From a virus: a DNA stretch of 23,793 nucleotides. The stretch is taken from positions 1 to 23,793 of IMG/VR virus record IMGVR_UViG_3300042521_002036; one strand, written 5' to 3'. The position numbers were made by a program, and so were the translations under genes. Shown piece after piece: positions 7,250-14,111 of the stretch; the stretch's first letter is position 1, and every line of letters starts with the position of its first letter. The notes under the pieces were generated by a model. The model saw nothing but the letters and a program-made list of their open reading frames with translations. It had not been told where the DNA came from and made no database searches.

Positions 7250-7966
7250 ATGAAATTCCTACCTGATAAATACAAGGCGGGTAAAGTAGTTGAAGAAAAC
7301 TACACCCATTATTTTATATGGGACGATTCAGATAAACAAGTAGTTGATGGAATGTGCCATTCTCCAGGGATAGAAGTAATGGTTATTCATCCAAAAACTA
7401 ATTATTTTTATTCTGAAAACTTTTCATCCTGGGAAAGAATGTTCAGCGCACCAGAATTTCATCATGATTATGGCAAGTGCGGCGGAACCGGAGTGATAAA
7501 TAATCAACTACCATTATTCAACATACATCAAACATTTTCTTTCTGGAAAAGAATGTACGCCAATAATAAATTTGATCATTACATAATGACTTTAGTTGGA
7601 GTAAGTCTATTAGAGTTTAGAATAAGTAGGAATACGACTATATGCCTAGATAAATCACAATCTAAAAAAGTTCAACATTTATCTAAATTGTATTCTAAAT
7701 CCGGTCTAGCACCAGACCCAGTAAAAGTTCTTCTTAATGAAGAAGATGAAAAATTCGACTACGACAGTTTTGAAATAAATTTTGAAATAGAAAAAATAGA
7801 ATATATAGATGACATTTTATTATTCAGAGGAGAAATGTTGTCTAGGTATGAAATAAAAAATGCTATAGATGGAAGAACTGATTTACCTAGATTTTTGAGG
7901 CAGATAGAACTTAAAAGTCTTGACCCATCAGATATTGTATGTGATAATCAATTATCGTTGTTCTAG
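7250..7966 (+). CDS. Unknown protein with two putative sliding-clamp-binding motifs
   Basis: 238 residues, start ATG one base after tRNA-Gly, no ribosome site. The last residues are DNQLSLF, an exact match to the bacterial DnaN beta-clamp binding consensus QL(S/D)LF, and an internal NNQLPLF lies near residues 84-90. Such C-terminal peptides tether polymerases, mismatch-repair and regulatory proteins to the clamp. The rest is rich in aromatic and charged residues, with HHDYGKCGGTG near 71-81, and matches no family I know. tRNA-Arg begins 3 nt after the stop. Clamp binding is inferred from the motifs only. Confidence 0.7.
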   Translation: MKFLPDKYKAGKVVEENYTHYFIWDDSDKQVVDGMCHSPGIEVMVIHPKTNYFYSENFSSWERMFSAPEFHHDYGKCGGTGVINNQLPLFNIHQTFSFWKRMYANNKFDHYIMTLVGVSLLEFRISRNTTICLDKSQSKKVQHLSKLYSKSGLAPDPVKVLLNEEDEKFDYDSFEINFEIEKIEYIDDILLFRGEMLSRYEIKNAIDGRTDLPRFLRQIELKSLDPSDIVCDNQLSLF

Positions 7967-7969
7967 TTG

Positions 7970-8042
7970 GCCCCAGTAACTCAGAGGATAGAGTGTCGGA
8001 CTTCTAATCCGTTGGTCGCAGGTTCGAATCCTGCCTGGGGCG
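7970..8042 (+). tRNA. tRNA-Arg (UCU)
   Basis: Acceptor GCCCCAG/CTGGGGC perfect; anticodon stem TCGGA/TCCG(T) with loop CTTCTAA (anticodon TCT, reads AGA); T arm GCAGG/CCTGC with loop TTCGAAT. Discriminator G, no CCA. Confidence 0.93.
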
Positions 8043-8047
8043 CTTAT

Positions 8048-8134
8048 GGAAGTATGGCAGAGTGGTTATTGCAACGGTTTGCTAAACCGTGATCGGTTAA
8101 TACTGATCCATAGGTTCGAATCCTATTACTTCCG
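8048..8134 (+). tRNA. tRNA-Ser (GCU)
   Basis: Class II tRNA with a long variable arm (GATCGGTTAATACTGATC). Acceptor GGAAGTA/TACTTCC perfect; anticodon stem ACGGT/ACCGT with loop TTGCTAA (anticodon GCT); T arm ATAGG/CCTAT. Discriminator G; CCA not encoded. Confidence 0.93.
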
Positions 8135-8143
8135 CACCACTTA

Positions 8144-8215
8144 TGGCGTGTGGCGCAATGGCAGCGCAATCGGCTGTTAACCGATGGGTTGTAGGTTCGA
8201 ATCCTACCACGCCAG
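8144..8215 (+). tRNA. tRNA-Asn (GUU)
   Basis: Acceptor TGGCGTG/CACGCCA perfect; anticodon stem ATCGG/CCGAT with loop CTGTTAA (anticodon GTT); T arm GTAGG/CCTAC. Discriminator G at 8215. It alone in the set is followed by an encoded CCA (8216-8218), one base before tRNA-Tyr. Confidence 0.93.
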
Positions 8216-8219
8216 CCAA

Positions 8220-8299
8220 GCCGGATAGCCCCCAAGGTGGGGGAGCGGTCTGTAAAACCGTCGCCTAAGGCATGGTTGGTTCGATTCCAACATCCGGCA
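8220..8299 (+). tRNA. tRNA-Tyr (GUA)
   Basis: Acceptor GCCGGAT/ATCCGGC perfect; anticodon stem GCGGT/ACCGT with loop CTGTAAA (anticodon GTA); extra arm CGCC-TAA-GGC as in bacterial class II tRNA-Tyr; T arm TTGG/CCAA region with TTCGATT. Discriminator A. Confidence 0.93.
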
Positions 8300-8311
8300 C
8301 AAAATACTAAA

Positions 8312-8320
8312 TGATATACT
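8312..8320 (+). promoter_or_regulatory. Extended -10 promoter, leaderless type
   Basis: TGATATACT followed after exactly 6 nt by the ATG at 8327; no ribosome site intervenes. It restarts transcription after the four-tRNA run. Confidence 0.6.
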
Positions 8321-8326
8321 TTTTAT

Positions 8327-9064
8327 ATGTACCCATGTCTTATAGATGTTTTCACTCCAGATGAGTGCCTAAATATAGTTAATAAACTTGACAGTATGAA
8401 TGAATATTGGACTTATAGATGTAGCAATGGTCCAAGTTCTACATATACTTTAGGTGCTGCCACCTATCAAGATAGTAATAATTTAGATAATTATTATAAA
8501 TTATCAATTAGTACTAATGAAATTATATTAAGCACTTTCAAGGAAGAATTTGAAAGAATATTAGAAGTTTTAAATAGGGAAGTCGGACCATCTGAGTTAG
8601 AATATGATTTAGCAGTACCAGGGTTTAACATATTCGTTAATGATAGTGAAAAACAGTTTTCTCTCCTCTCCCTTGGAGATGTAATAACTCATACAGATTT
8701 TGTAGATGATGCACATGATCAAATTTTTCAAAAAAAATATAAAAATATTAATCATGATGAAAAAATTTCCTTTACTCTATCACTAGAATTGCCAAGAGGG
8801 GGGAGCGGGATAAGCGTATGGGGAGATTCTAGTTTAGATAAGTATGACCATGACCAAGAATTTAGTAAAATAATTAAAAAAATAGGATATTACAATAATA
8901 ATAAGCCCAGTATAGTTAATTATTATGTTGGCAAAGCATTCATTTTCTCTGGAAGATATCCACATCAAGTAACTCCAACAGTTAAATATTATTTAGGAGA
9001 TAGAAGAATTACTATCCAAGGACATGCAATAAATTGCGATGGTAAGTTTAGGTGGTTTGTTTAA
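8327..9064 (+). CDS. 2-oxoglutarate/Fe(II)-dependent oxygenase-like protein
   Basis: 245 residues. The expected double-stranded beta-helix ligands are visible: HTDF (H122, D124) as the HxD pair and YPHQVTP (H213) as the distal histidine, with GDRRITIQGHA (R226/R227) supplying the 2OG-binding arginine. The middle ELPRGGSGISVWGDSS fits the family's GGx-strand. These enzymes hydroxylate amino acids, nucleobases or small molecules. Start is leaderless from the extended -10 at 8312. A glycosyltransferase follows after 2 nt, so the pair may hydroxylate and then glycosylate a target (inference). Confidence 0.75.
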   Translation: MYPCLIDVFTPDECLNIVNKLDSMNEYWTYRCSNGPSSTYTLGAATYQDSNNLDNYYKLSISTNEIILSTFKEEFERILEVLNREVGPSELEYDLAVPGFNIFVNDSEKQFSLLSLGDVITHTDFVDDAHDQIFQKKYKNINHDEKISFTLSLELPRGGSGISVWGDSSLDKYDHDQEFSKIIKKIGYYNNNKPSIVNYYVGKAFIFSGRYPHQVTPTVKYYLGDRRITIQGHAINCDGKFRWFV

Positions 9065-9066
9065 TT

Positions 9067-10062
9067 ATGTTAAATAATATATTGATAGCGATGGCTGGTC
9101 AGGATGAAAATTTTATATCCCAAACTGTAGAGAGTTGCCTAGACAACGCAATATTTCCAGATAATATAAATTTTTCTATAGTGGATCAAAGATCTGATGG
9201 GAACTTTGCAAAATTACCAGAGAATAAAAATATAATTGTAAATCAAATTTTAACCATGCCCAGGGGCGTTGGGTATGGAAGATCTCTATCCATACCAAAA
9301 AAAATAAAAGAAAAATATGTTTTAAGCATTGATCCTCATATGGTATTTTCACCTGGATGGGATAAGGAACTTCTAGATAGATATATTGAAGTTAAAAATA
9401 AATTTAATCAGGATGTAGTAGTATCTCAACATCTTCCATGGTCAACTATAGTTGATAATAAATTAGTAATACATGAAGATGTTGTGCCAGGTGAGGCATA
9501 TAGTTTGTTTTTTAATGGCATATTTGTAGACGCAAAGCCAATACCCAAGAATTTAGATTATGTAGAACAGGAGGCTCTATGCGGGTACTATTTATTCTCA
9601 GGAAGATCTGTTTTTGAAGAAGTTAGATTTGACCCACGATTATTTTATTTCTCAGAAGAATCAGTACTTTCTTTAAGATTAATATCTAGAGGACATAAAT
9701 TAGTATCATTAAATTATAATCCTATGTTTCATTTAGAAAAAGTATTAACTAAATCAGATTCTGACTGGAGAAATAGAATAAAAATAGAATCAGTAAAAAG
9801 AGACATAAAAATATTCTATGAAACATTTTCAGGGGAGTACTTTGGCGAGTGGGGCGCTAAGGATTTAGATAGTTTAGAAAATTTTAAAAATAAAAATGGG
9901 ATATCTATGGACCTACTTTTGAGTAAAATAAATTATTCAGAAGAATTTGGCGATAAAAAAGAATTCCTTCTAGGAACAATTGATGGAATATTTAATAATA
10001 CAGATGTATGGACAGCAATATACGATATAGTGCTTAATACTATAAAAAATAATGAAAGATAG
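9067..10062 (+). CDS. Glycosyltransferase (GT2/GT60 GlcNAc-transferase-like)
   Basis: 331 residues, start ATG 2 nt after the upstream stop. ILIAMAGQDEN at the N terminus, RGVGYGRSLS (66-75) and LSIDPHMVFSPGWD (86-99) follow the pattern of GlcNAc-transferase-like (GT60) proteins, in which the D-x-H motif binds metal and nucleotide sugar. FYFSEESVLSLRLISRGHKL further on fits the acceptor/E-D region of the fold. GT60 members glycosylate hydroxyproline in some eukaryotes; pairing with an upstream 2OG oxygenase here recalls that two-step chemistry, but this is inference. The N-terminal extension to a GTG at 9052 is unlikely. Confidence 0.75.
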   Translation: MLNNILIAMAGQDENFISQTVESCLDNAIFPDNINFSIVDQRSDGNFAKLPENKNIIVNQILTMPRGVGYGRSLSIPKKIKEKYVLSIDPHMVFSPGWDKELLDRYIEVKNKFNQDVVVSQHLPWSTIVDNKLVIHEDVVPGEAYSLFFNGIFVDAKPIPKNLDYVEQEALCGYYLFSGRSVFEEVRFDPRLFYFSEESVLSLRLISRGHKLVSLNYNPMFHLEKVLTKSDSDWRNRIKIESVKRDIKIFYETFSGEYFGEWGAKDLDSLENFKNKNGISMDLLLSKINYSEEFGDKKEFLLGTIDGIFNNTDVWTAIYDIVLNTIKNNER

Positions 10063-10073
10063 AATGAGCACGG

Positions 10074-10082
10074 TGGTATAAT
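10074..10082 (+). promoter_or_regulatory. Extended -10 promoter, leaderless type
   Basis: TGGTATAAT followed after 7 nt by the ATG at 10090. No clear -35 or ribosome site. Confidence 0.6.
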
Positions 10083-10089
10083 ATATATT

Positions 10090-10455
10090 ATGGACCTGTA
10101 TGATGAATTGACAGAAGAAGAAAAAGCATATCACGATGCAATGGTTTCTATTGCAGAAAGATTTGGCCCGTTTGACCAAGGAACATCTAGTATTTGGGTT
10201 GGATACGAGGGTCCAGGAGATAATGAAGACGCACAAATCGGAGTTAAATGCTCCAACTGCTCTCTACATATTGAAAGAGAAGATGGGCAACTAGGATGTG
10301 CTATTCTTTCTTACTTAGTTCATCCAGAGGGCAAATGCCGACTTGCAGCCATCCCAGACGGATATGTTAATGCATCAATGGATGATGAAGATGATGATCC
10401 AAGTGACGATGATGATATGATGGGCAAATTCTGGGGCGGATCTTTTTTTAAATGA
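10090..10455 (+). CDS. Small acidic phage protein with a Cys cluster
   Basis: 121 residues. VKCSNCSLHIERE, then GCAILSYLVHPEGKCRL, then an IPDGYV segment: four cysteines spaced like a small iron-sulfur or zinc site. Similar Cys-cluster segments occur in phage capsid-region proteins (from memory, unproven here). The C-terminal third is very acidic (DDEDDDPSDDDD) and ends with aromatic/glycine residues. Leaderless start from the extended -10; stop overlaps the next small gene (ATGA). Confidence 0.65.
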   Translation: MDLYDELTEEEKAYHDAMVSIAERFGPFDQGTSSIWVGYEGPGDNEDAQIGVKCSNCSLHIEREDGQLGCAILSYLVHPEGKCRLAAIPDGYVNASMDDEDDDPSDDDDMMGKFWGGSFFK

Positions 10456-10577
10456 ATAATGTAATTACTACCGAAACTATTAAGCAGGGTGGCGGAGGAA
10501 TTACTAATCCAGAACATAAAGATGGCAAAATAAATATTGGTAAATCTCCACTTAAAGTACGTCGTGGCAAGAAGTAA
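10452..10577 (+). CDS. 41-residue glycine-rich basic hypothetical protein
   Basis: ATG overlaps the upstream stop. The translation has a GGGG run near residues 13-16 and a basic tail (KVRRGKK). It fits between two genes without other explanation and its stop is followed immediately by another overlapping ATG. No family recognised. Confidence 0.5.
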   Translation: MNNVITTETIKQGGGGITNPEHKDGKINIGKSPLKVRRGKK

Positions 10578-10696
10578 TGTTTACATTTTACTGTCTCGTT
10601 AAGCACAATGGTAACTACTACCTCAGACCTTACATTACTTTGTATAATAATATGATTGAAATAGTAAATTATCCAAAATCGTTGACCATATCGTAA
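10577..10696 (+). CDS. 39-residue hypothetical protein (low confidence)
   Basis: ATG overlaps the upstream TAA (TAATG). The product begins MFTFYCLVKHNGNYYLRPY and is aromatic-rich. Its last codons overlap the -35 of the next promoter. Coupling favours a real gene, but the short length leaves it doubtful. Confidence 0.35.
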   Translation: MFTFYCLVKHNGNYYLRPYITLYNNMIEIVNYPKSLTIS

Positions 10697-10710
10697 TATT
10701 CCCGTATAAT
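10682..10710 (+). promoter_or_regulatory. Near-consensus promoter for the lysozyme-like gene
   Basis: TTGACC (10682-10687), 17-nt spacer, TATAAT (10705-10710). The mRNA should start near 10717 and carry a short leader with AAGGAGG (10731-10737) ahead of ATG 10743. Unlike other genes here it has both a -35 and a strong ribosome site, suggesting high expression. Confidence 0.75.
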
Positions 10711-10742
10711 AGAATTCATGTTGCCGCCACAAGGAGGTCAAT

Positions 10743-11357
10743 ATGACGACAATAAACCGATTTGGTGCTGCATTAGTATCAACAGTAACAGTATTATCAA
10801 TGGTACTAATCTCTCCAAACCTGGCGTATGCTAAGTCTGCGCCTTTGGCGGAAGGTACAGTAAACCTTGCCACCGCTGATGCATTAGAAAGAAGGGCAAT
10901 AACAGATAGAAACTGGACTTTGCCATCTAATTGTAATGATAAGCAAGCAAAGATGTTGTTTAAGTCAGGTTTTAATAGACCTGGGATGCTTAGAGGAGCC
11001 TGGGCAATTACCTGGCGTGAATCTAAGCATGAATCATTAGATGAATCTAGCAGATGGTTCACAGGTGCTCTGGGTACTTGGCAAATTCAAACAAGTGCCT
11101 GGTCAGGAAAACCCTGGTGGTCTAGGGATAATATGCTAGACAAAGAAAAGCAATCAGAAATTGTAAGGAAGCATTTCCTTAATGATGGTATGCATAATTG
11201 GGGATATGGTTATTCGTTTAAGAATGACTCATGGTATGAGGATGCAGGAATGTATTATTCACTATGGGGTTCTGGACTAACGTATTCATGGGTAATCGCA
11301 CCGTTCAATACTGGATGGTCGTTGTTTCCAAAGAAGTGTACACCTGAAAAGATTTAA
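10743..11357 (+). CDS. Secreted lysozyme/transglycosylase-like protein
   Basis: 204 residues with a Sec signal peptide: basic start (TTINR), hydrophobic core about 8-25 and AYA at 28-30 as a signal peptidase site. The mature domain has AWAITWRESKHES (E93 a candidate catalytic acid), FTGALGTWQIQTSAW (107-120) and a WGYGYS segment, the layout of lysozyme-like transglycosylase domains that cleave peptidoglycan. Two cysteines (C64 and one near 199) could form a disulfide outside the membrane. A signal-bearing hydrolase could act in lysis or in remodelling the host wall. Strong promoter and AAGGAGG support the start. Confidence 0.75.
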   Translation: MTTINRFGAALVSTVTVLSMVLISPNLAYAKSAPLAEGTVNLATADALERRAITDRNWTLPSNCNDKQAKMLFKSGFNRPGMLRGAWAITWRESKHESLDESSRWFTGALGTWQIQTSAWSGKPWWSRDNMLDKEKQSEIVRKHFLNDGMHNWGYGYSFKNDSWYEDAGMYYSLWGSGLTYSWVIAPFNTGWSLFPKKCTPEKI

Positions 11358-11370
11358 ATGATAGAATTAT

Positions 11371-11409
11371 ATTCTAGGCGCAAATAAAATTGCGGCAACA
11401 GCCTAGGAT
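11371..11409 (+). other. Hairpin just upstream of tRNA-Thr
   Basis: ATTCTAGGC (11371-11379) pairs with GCCTAGGAT (11401-11409), 9 bp with one wobble; inside it GCAA/TTGC can form a second small stem. No U-run follows, so it is not a classic terminator; it ends one base before tRNA-Thr and may affect processing or separate the two units. A TGATAGAAT element at 11359-11367 could be a weak extended -10 for the tRNA. Confidence 0.45.
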
Positions 11410-11410
11410 C

Positions 11411-11484
11411 GCCTCAGTAACTCAGTTGGCCAGAGTATCCGCCTTGTAAGCGGAAAGTCATCGGTTCGAATCCGATCTGAGGCT
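11411..11484 (+). tRNA. tRNA-Thr (UGU)
   Basis: Acceptor GCCTCAG/CTGAGGC perfect; anticodon stem TCCGC/GCGGA with loop CTTGTAA (anticodon TGT); T arm ATCGG/CCGAT with loop TTCGAAT. Discriminator T, then C, then the ATG of the next gene. Confidence 0.93.
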
Positions 11485-11485
11485 C

Positions 11486-11806
11486 ATGGATTATAGTAAT
11501 GATGAAATAGAGCAATTCATGGTCTATTTAGAAGAAGAAGGCGTCCTTGAGTGGGTAGGTATGACTTCAGACGGAGAAAGAACATTCGTCTTCAACTTTG
11601 AAAAAATGCATGACATGTTCCCAGAACTATATCTTGCTATAACAGAAGAATTAAATAATGAACTAATGCATCTTTATGAACTAGGATTTGTAACTATTGA
11701 ATATAACACAGAATTAGTGCCAAAGTTTAAGATAACTGATGCTGGAAAGCAATATTTAATTGATAGTGGCATTCCTATGCCGGAAGAGTGGGGCTTGGAT
11801 GAGTAA
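11486..11806 (+). CDS. Hypothetical protein, possible winged-helix
   Basis: 106 residues starting one base after tRNA-Thr, with no ribosome site. It is acidic; a helical N-terminal half is followed by LYELGFVTIEYNTELVPKFKITDAGKQYL-type sequence whose helix, beta-hairpin and TxxG segments resemble the wing of winged-helix proteins (a weak structural guess). It overlaps the next gene by 8 nt. Function unknown. Confidence 0.6.
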   Translation: MDYSNDEIEQFMVYLEEEGVLEWVGMTSDGERTFVFNFEKMHDMFPELYLAITEELNNELMHLYELGFVTIEYNTELVPKFKITDAGKQYLIDSGIPMPEEWGLDE

Positions 11807-12506
11807 TATTTTAACCAAGTATTATATTAAAAAATTGGGATACGAAGTAGAAGAAGTCGCACATAGAATATTTTTAATTAAAAATTTTATAACTAATGAA
11901 GAGTATAATGAACTAATTTATCTGGCAACTTCAGCCACAGATGATGAGTGGAAAGATCATTACTTAGATGGTGCAATAAAACTTGCTGAATTAAAATTTG
12001 GAAGAACGGATATAGATAATTTAGTTAAAGAAGGTCTATATGAAATAACAGAGGATTGGGCAGACAAGAATCTAAAAATATCTCATCTAAAAATTGCAGA
12101 GATATTAGATAAAAGATTGCAAAAATTATTTGATTTTAGGACGGACCTTCTTTTTAATGGATGTGGAACTATTCAAAGGCAATACGAGGGAGTGCCACTA
12201 AAAGATCATGTAGATAATCATACTGATCCATCATTAGAATATGCAGCAGTACTGTATCTTAATGATAATTATTTCGCTGGAGAAGTATATTTTGTAAATC
12301 AGAATATAGAGTTAAAGCCAGATAGCCGTTCCTTATTAATATTTCCAAGTACTGAGGGTTGGAGACATGGAGTTAATCCTCCTGGTCCTGGACCACATCG
12401 TTATGTTCTCCCGTCGTTTGTATCTAGGAAAGATTTCTGGGAAATAAATAAAGATAATGGATATAATGTAGATAAGACATTAGAAGATACAAATTTTAAG
12501 GAGTAA
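11799..12506 (+). CDS. Prolyl 4-hydroxylase-like 2OG-Fe(II) oxygenase
   Basis: 235 residues from ATG 11799, which overlaps the upstream stop. The oxygenase core is clear: KDHVDNHTD (H137, D139), a VLYLNDNYFAGEVYFVN strand (151-167), IFPSTEGWRHGV (H190) and HRYVLPSF (R201), in the order of P4Hc domains. It would hydroxylate a protein or peptide side chain using 2OG, O2 and Fe(II). It is followed closely by an RNA methyltransferase gene. An upstream in-frame TTG is possible but less fitting. Confidence 0.85.
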   Translation: MSNILTKYYIKKLGYEVEEVAHRIFLIKNFITNEEYNELIYLATSATDDEWKDHYLDGAIKLAELKFGRTDIDNLVKEGLYEITEDWADKNLKISHLKIAEILDKRLQKLFDFRTDLLFNGCGTIQRQYEGVPLKDHVDNHTDPSLEYAAVLYLNDNYFAGEVYFVNQNIELKPDSRSLLIFPSTEGWRHGVNPPGPGPHRYVLPSFVSRKDFWEINKDNGYNVDKTLEDTNFKE

Positions 12507-12508
12507 TC

Positions 12509-13036
12509 ATGGACAATCGTAATGTCATTGATTATTACAAGCAATGGGAGACTGATCAAATTAAGGCTGATCTAGATACCCGCCGACTTCCTTTTATCGT
12601 GGGCTTTGAGAATATTTCAGGTGACTTTAATAAGGCTACAGGAATTAGGAATGCTAATGCATTTATGGCCAAAGAATGCTGGATTGTTGGAGCCAAGAAA
12701 TGGGATAAGCGTGGTGCTGTAGGAACTCAACACTACAATCACTTAAAGTATGCTCCAAGTCTAGATAATATCTATCTTCATGAACCACAAGTTCGTGGTG
12801 CCAGGTGGGTGGCGATTGATAATGTTCCAGGTGCTATTCCAATTACCTCATATGAATGGAAGCCAGAAACTTTTATGATATTTGGCGAAGAGCAAAGGGG
12901 ACTTAGCCCGATGGCCTTAGGCATGGCTGACGATATTGTCTACATCCCACAACTTGGAAGCGTTCGTAGTCTAAATGTTGGTACTGCAAGTGGTATTGTT
13001 ATGTATGACTATGTGACAAAATTGGGCATGGTATAA
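12509..13036 (+). CDS. SpoU/TrmH-family RNA 2'-O-methyltransferase
   Basis: 175 residues. The SPOUT trefoil-knot motifs are present: FGEEQRGLS (125-133), then VYIPQLGSVRSLNVGTASGI at 144-163, with the asparagine that contacts SAM/RNA. The family methylates ribose 2'-OH in tRNA or rRNA. It starts 2 nt after the oxygenase stop, with GGAG upstream. The nine phage tRNAs nearby suggest tRNA as substrate (inference). The length equals the minimal catalytic domain. Confidence 0.9.
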   Translation: MDNRNVIDYYKQWETDQIKADLDTRRLPFIVGFENISGDFNKATGIRNANAFMAKECWIVGAKKWDKRGAVGTQHYNHLKYAPSLDNIYLHEPQVRGARWVAIDNVPGAIPITSYEWKPETFMIFGEEQRGLSPMALGMADDIVYIPQLGSVRSLNVGTASGIVMYDYVTKLGMV

Positions 13037-13037
13037 T
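13029..13037 (+). promoter_or_regulatory. Extended -10 promoter overlapping a stop codon
   Basis: TGGTATAAT includes the last codons and TAA stop of the SpoU gene; a GTG start follows after 5 nt at 13043, with no ribosome site. Leaderless layout. Confidence 0.6.
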
Positions 13038-13042
13038 TAATT

Positions 13043-13696
13043 GTGGCTGAAAAAACATACACACCAACAGATGGTATGGCCTCTGCAGCACGCAGAGCCT
13101 TAAAGTGGAAAGAAGAGGGCAAGCGCGGTGGAACAACCGTAGGACTTGCCAGAGCAAATCAATTAGTAAAGAAAGAGCAATTGTCTCAGAGTACTGTCAT
13201 GAGAATGCATAGTTTTTTCTCAAGGCACGCTGTTGATAAAAAGGCTACTGGATTTAATTCAGGAGAAGAAGGTTTTCCCAGCCCAGGTAGAGTTGCCTGG
13301 GATTTATGGGGCGGAGATGCGGGAGCATCCTGGTCTAAACAGAAAAGAGATCAAATAATGAACGAAAGAATGAATAAGTCAATCTGGTCTGGGGTTTTCT
13401 TCCCAGCAGATGAGCCAGAAACAATGACTCTGATTGAAGAGGATATTGAAGATGCCCCACTAGATACTGCTGAAGTGGTGGATACCGGATTTGAAGTAGA
13501 TAGAGAAGATATTTCTCAAGATACTGATATAGTAAATGAAGTTTCAGATACTCCAGAAATAGAAAATGTTAAAGTAGAAGATCAGGTAATTGAGAATGTT
13601 GATTCTACAATAGAAGAAGTATCAGAGGAACCAATATCACAAGATCCAGTATCAGAAGAACCTGTGGCTCAGGAAACAGAAGTAGCAGAACAATAA
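13043..13696 (+). CDS. Phage protein with KRGGTxVGLARA domain and acidic repetitive tail
   Basis: 217 residues, GTG start. The N-terminal 110 residues (MASAARRALKWKEEGKRGG, VGLARANQL, a STVMRMHSFFSRH helix, VAWDLWGGDAGASW) match a module common in phage proteins of unknown role, often seen with head/prohead proteins or DNA-binding regions. From about residue 125 on, the tail is almost purely acidic and repetitive (EEPISQDPVSEEPVAQ), as in scaffold or DNA-mimic regions. It is probably a separate addition. Confidence 0.7.
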   Translation: MAEKTYTPTDGMASAARRALKWKEEGKRGGTTVGLARANQLVKKEQLSQSTVMRMHSFFSRHAVDKKATGFNSGEEGFPSPGRVAWDLWGGDAGASWSKQKRDQIMNERMNKSIWSGVFFPADEPETMTLIEEDIEDAPLDTAEVVDTGFEVDREDISQDTDIVNEVSDTPEIENVKVEDQVIENVDSTIEEVSEEPISQDPVSEEPVAQETEVAEQ

Positions 13697-13713
13697 ACAA
13701 TTAGGGAGCAGCG

Positions 13714-14106
13714 GTGAGAGTTCTTATTGCTGGCAGCCGTAATTGGGTTGATTACAACGAGATAATGCGTAAGATGACTGTAATTCTAGATGAATGGGTT
13801 TCCTCTAATCCATCAGATAGAAAGATCACGTTTGTCCATACAGCATCATCTCCTGCCGAAAATATGATTACTGAATATATAGGTAAGGTAGAAAAATTAG
13901 TAAGTCAGAAGGGATACTCTATATCTGAACAATTGTTTAAGCCAGGTAGAGGAGAGCAATGGCAGGGAAGAGTATCTATAGATGATGTTTCTAAGATGAA
14001 AGTAGACAAGGCAATAATGTTTATCAGGGACTCTTGCAAAAAGACCCATAATATTGCTAATATTACTAGTGCAATGGGTATTCCTACGGATATTGTGAAA
14101 GGGTGA
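13714..14106 (+). CDS. SLOG-like protein (DUF2493 type)
   Basis: 130 residues from a GTG preceded by GGAGCA. The N terminus MRVLIAGSRNW is the nucleotide-binding start of the YspA/DUF2493 branch of the SLOG superfamily; HTASSPAENM (about 47-56) and KMKVDKAIMFI fit its second and third strands, although the usual G-x-A-x-G loop is altered. These proteins bind nucleotide-derived ligands and are frequent in phages. Precise ligand unknown. Confidence 0.7.
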   Translation: MRVLIAGSRNWVDYNEIMRKMTVILDEWVSSNPSDRKITFVHTASSPAENMITEYIGKVEKLVSQKGYSISEQLFKPGRGEQWQGRVSIDDVSKMKVDKAIMFIRDSCKKTHNIANITSAMGIPTDIVKG

Positions 14107-14111
14107 TGATG

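Noticed and set aside
8044-8235. Minus-strand ORF of 63 codons
   Set aside because: It is the reverse complement of tRNA-Ser and tRNA-Asn; the RIRTY/RGRIRTYN-like peptide is a familiar artefact of translating antisense tRNA.
10595-10640. tRNA-like D-arm sequence (GCACAATGGTAAC)
   Set aside because: No matching acceptor stem, anticodon arm or T arm could be built; better explained as part of a small ORF.
10448-11062. 204-codon minus-strand ORF
   Set aside because: It runs antisense to the signal-peptide lysozyme-like gene, which has a consensus promoter, ribosome site and recognisable motifs; the antisense protein shows no family features.
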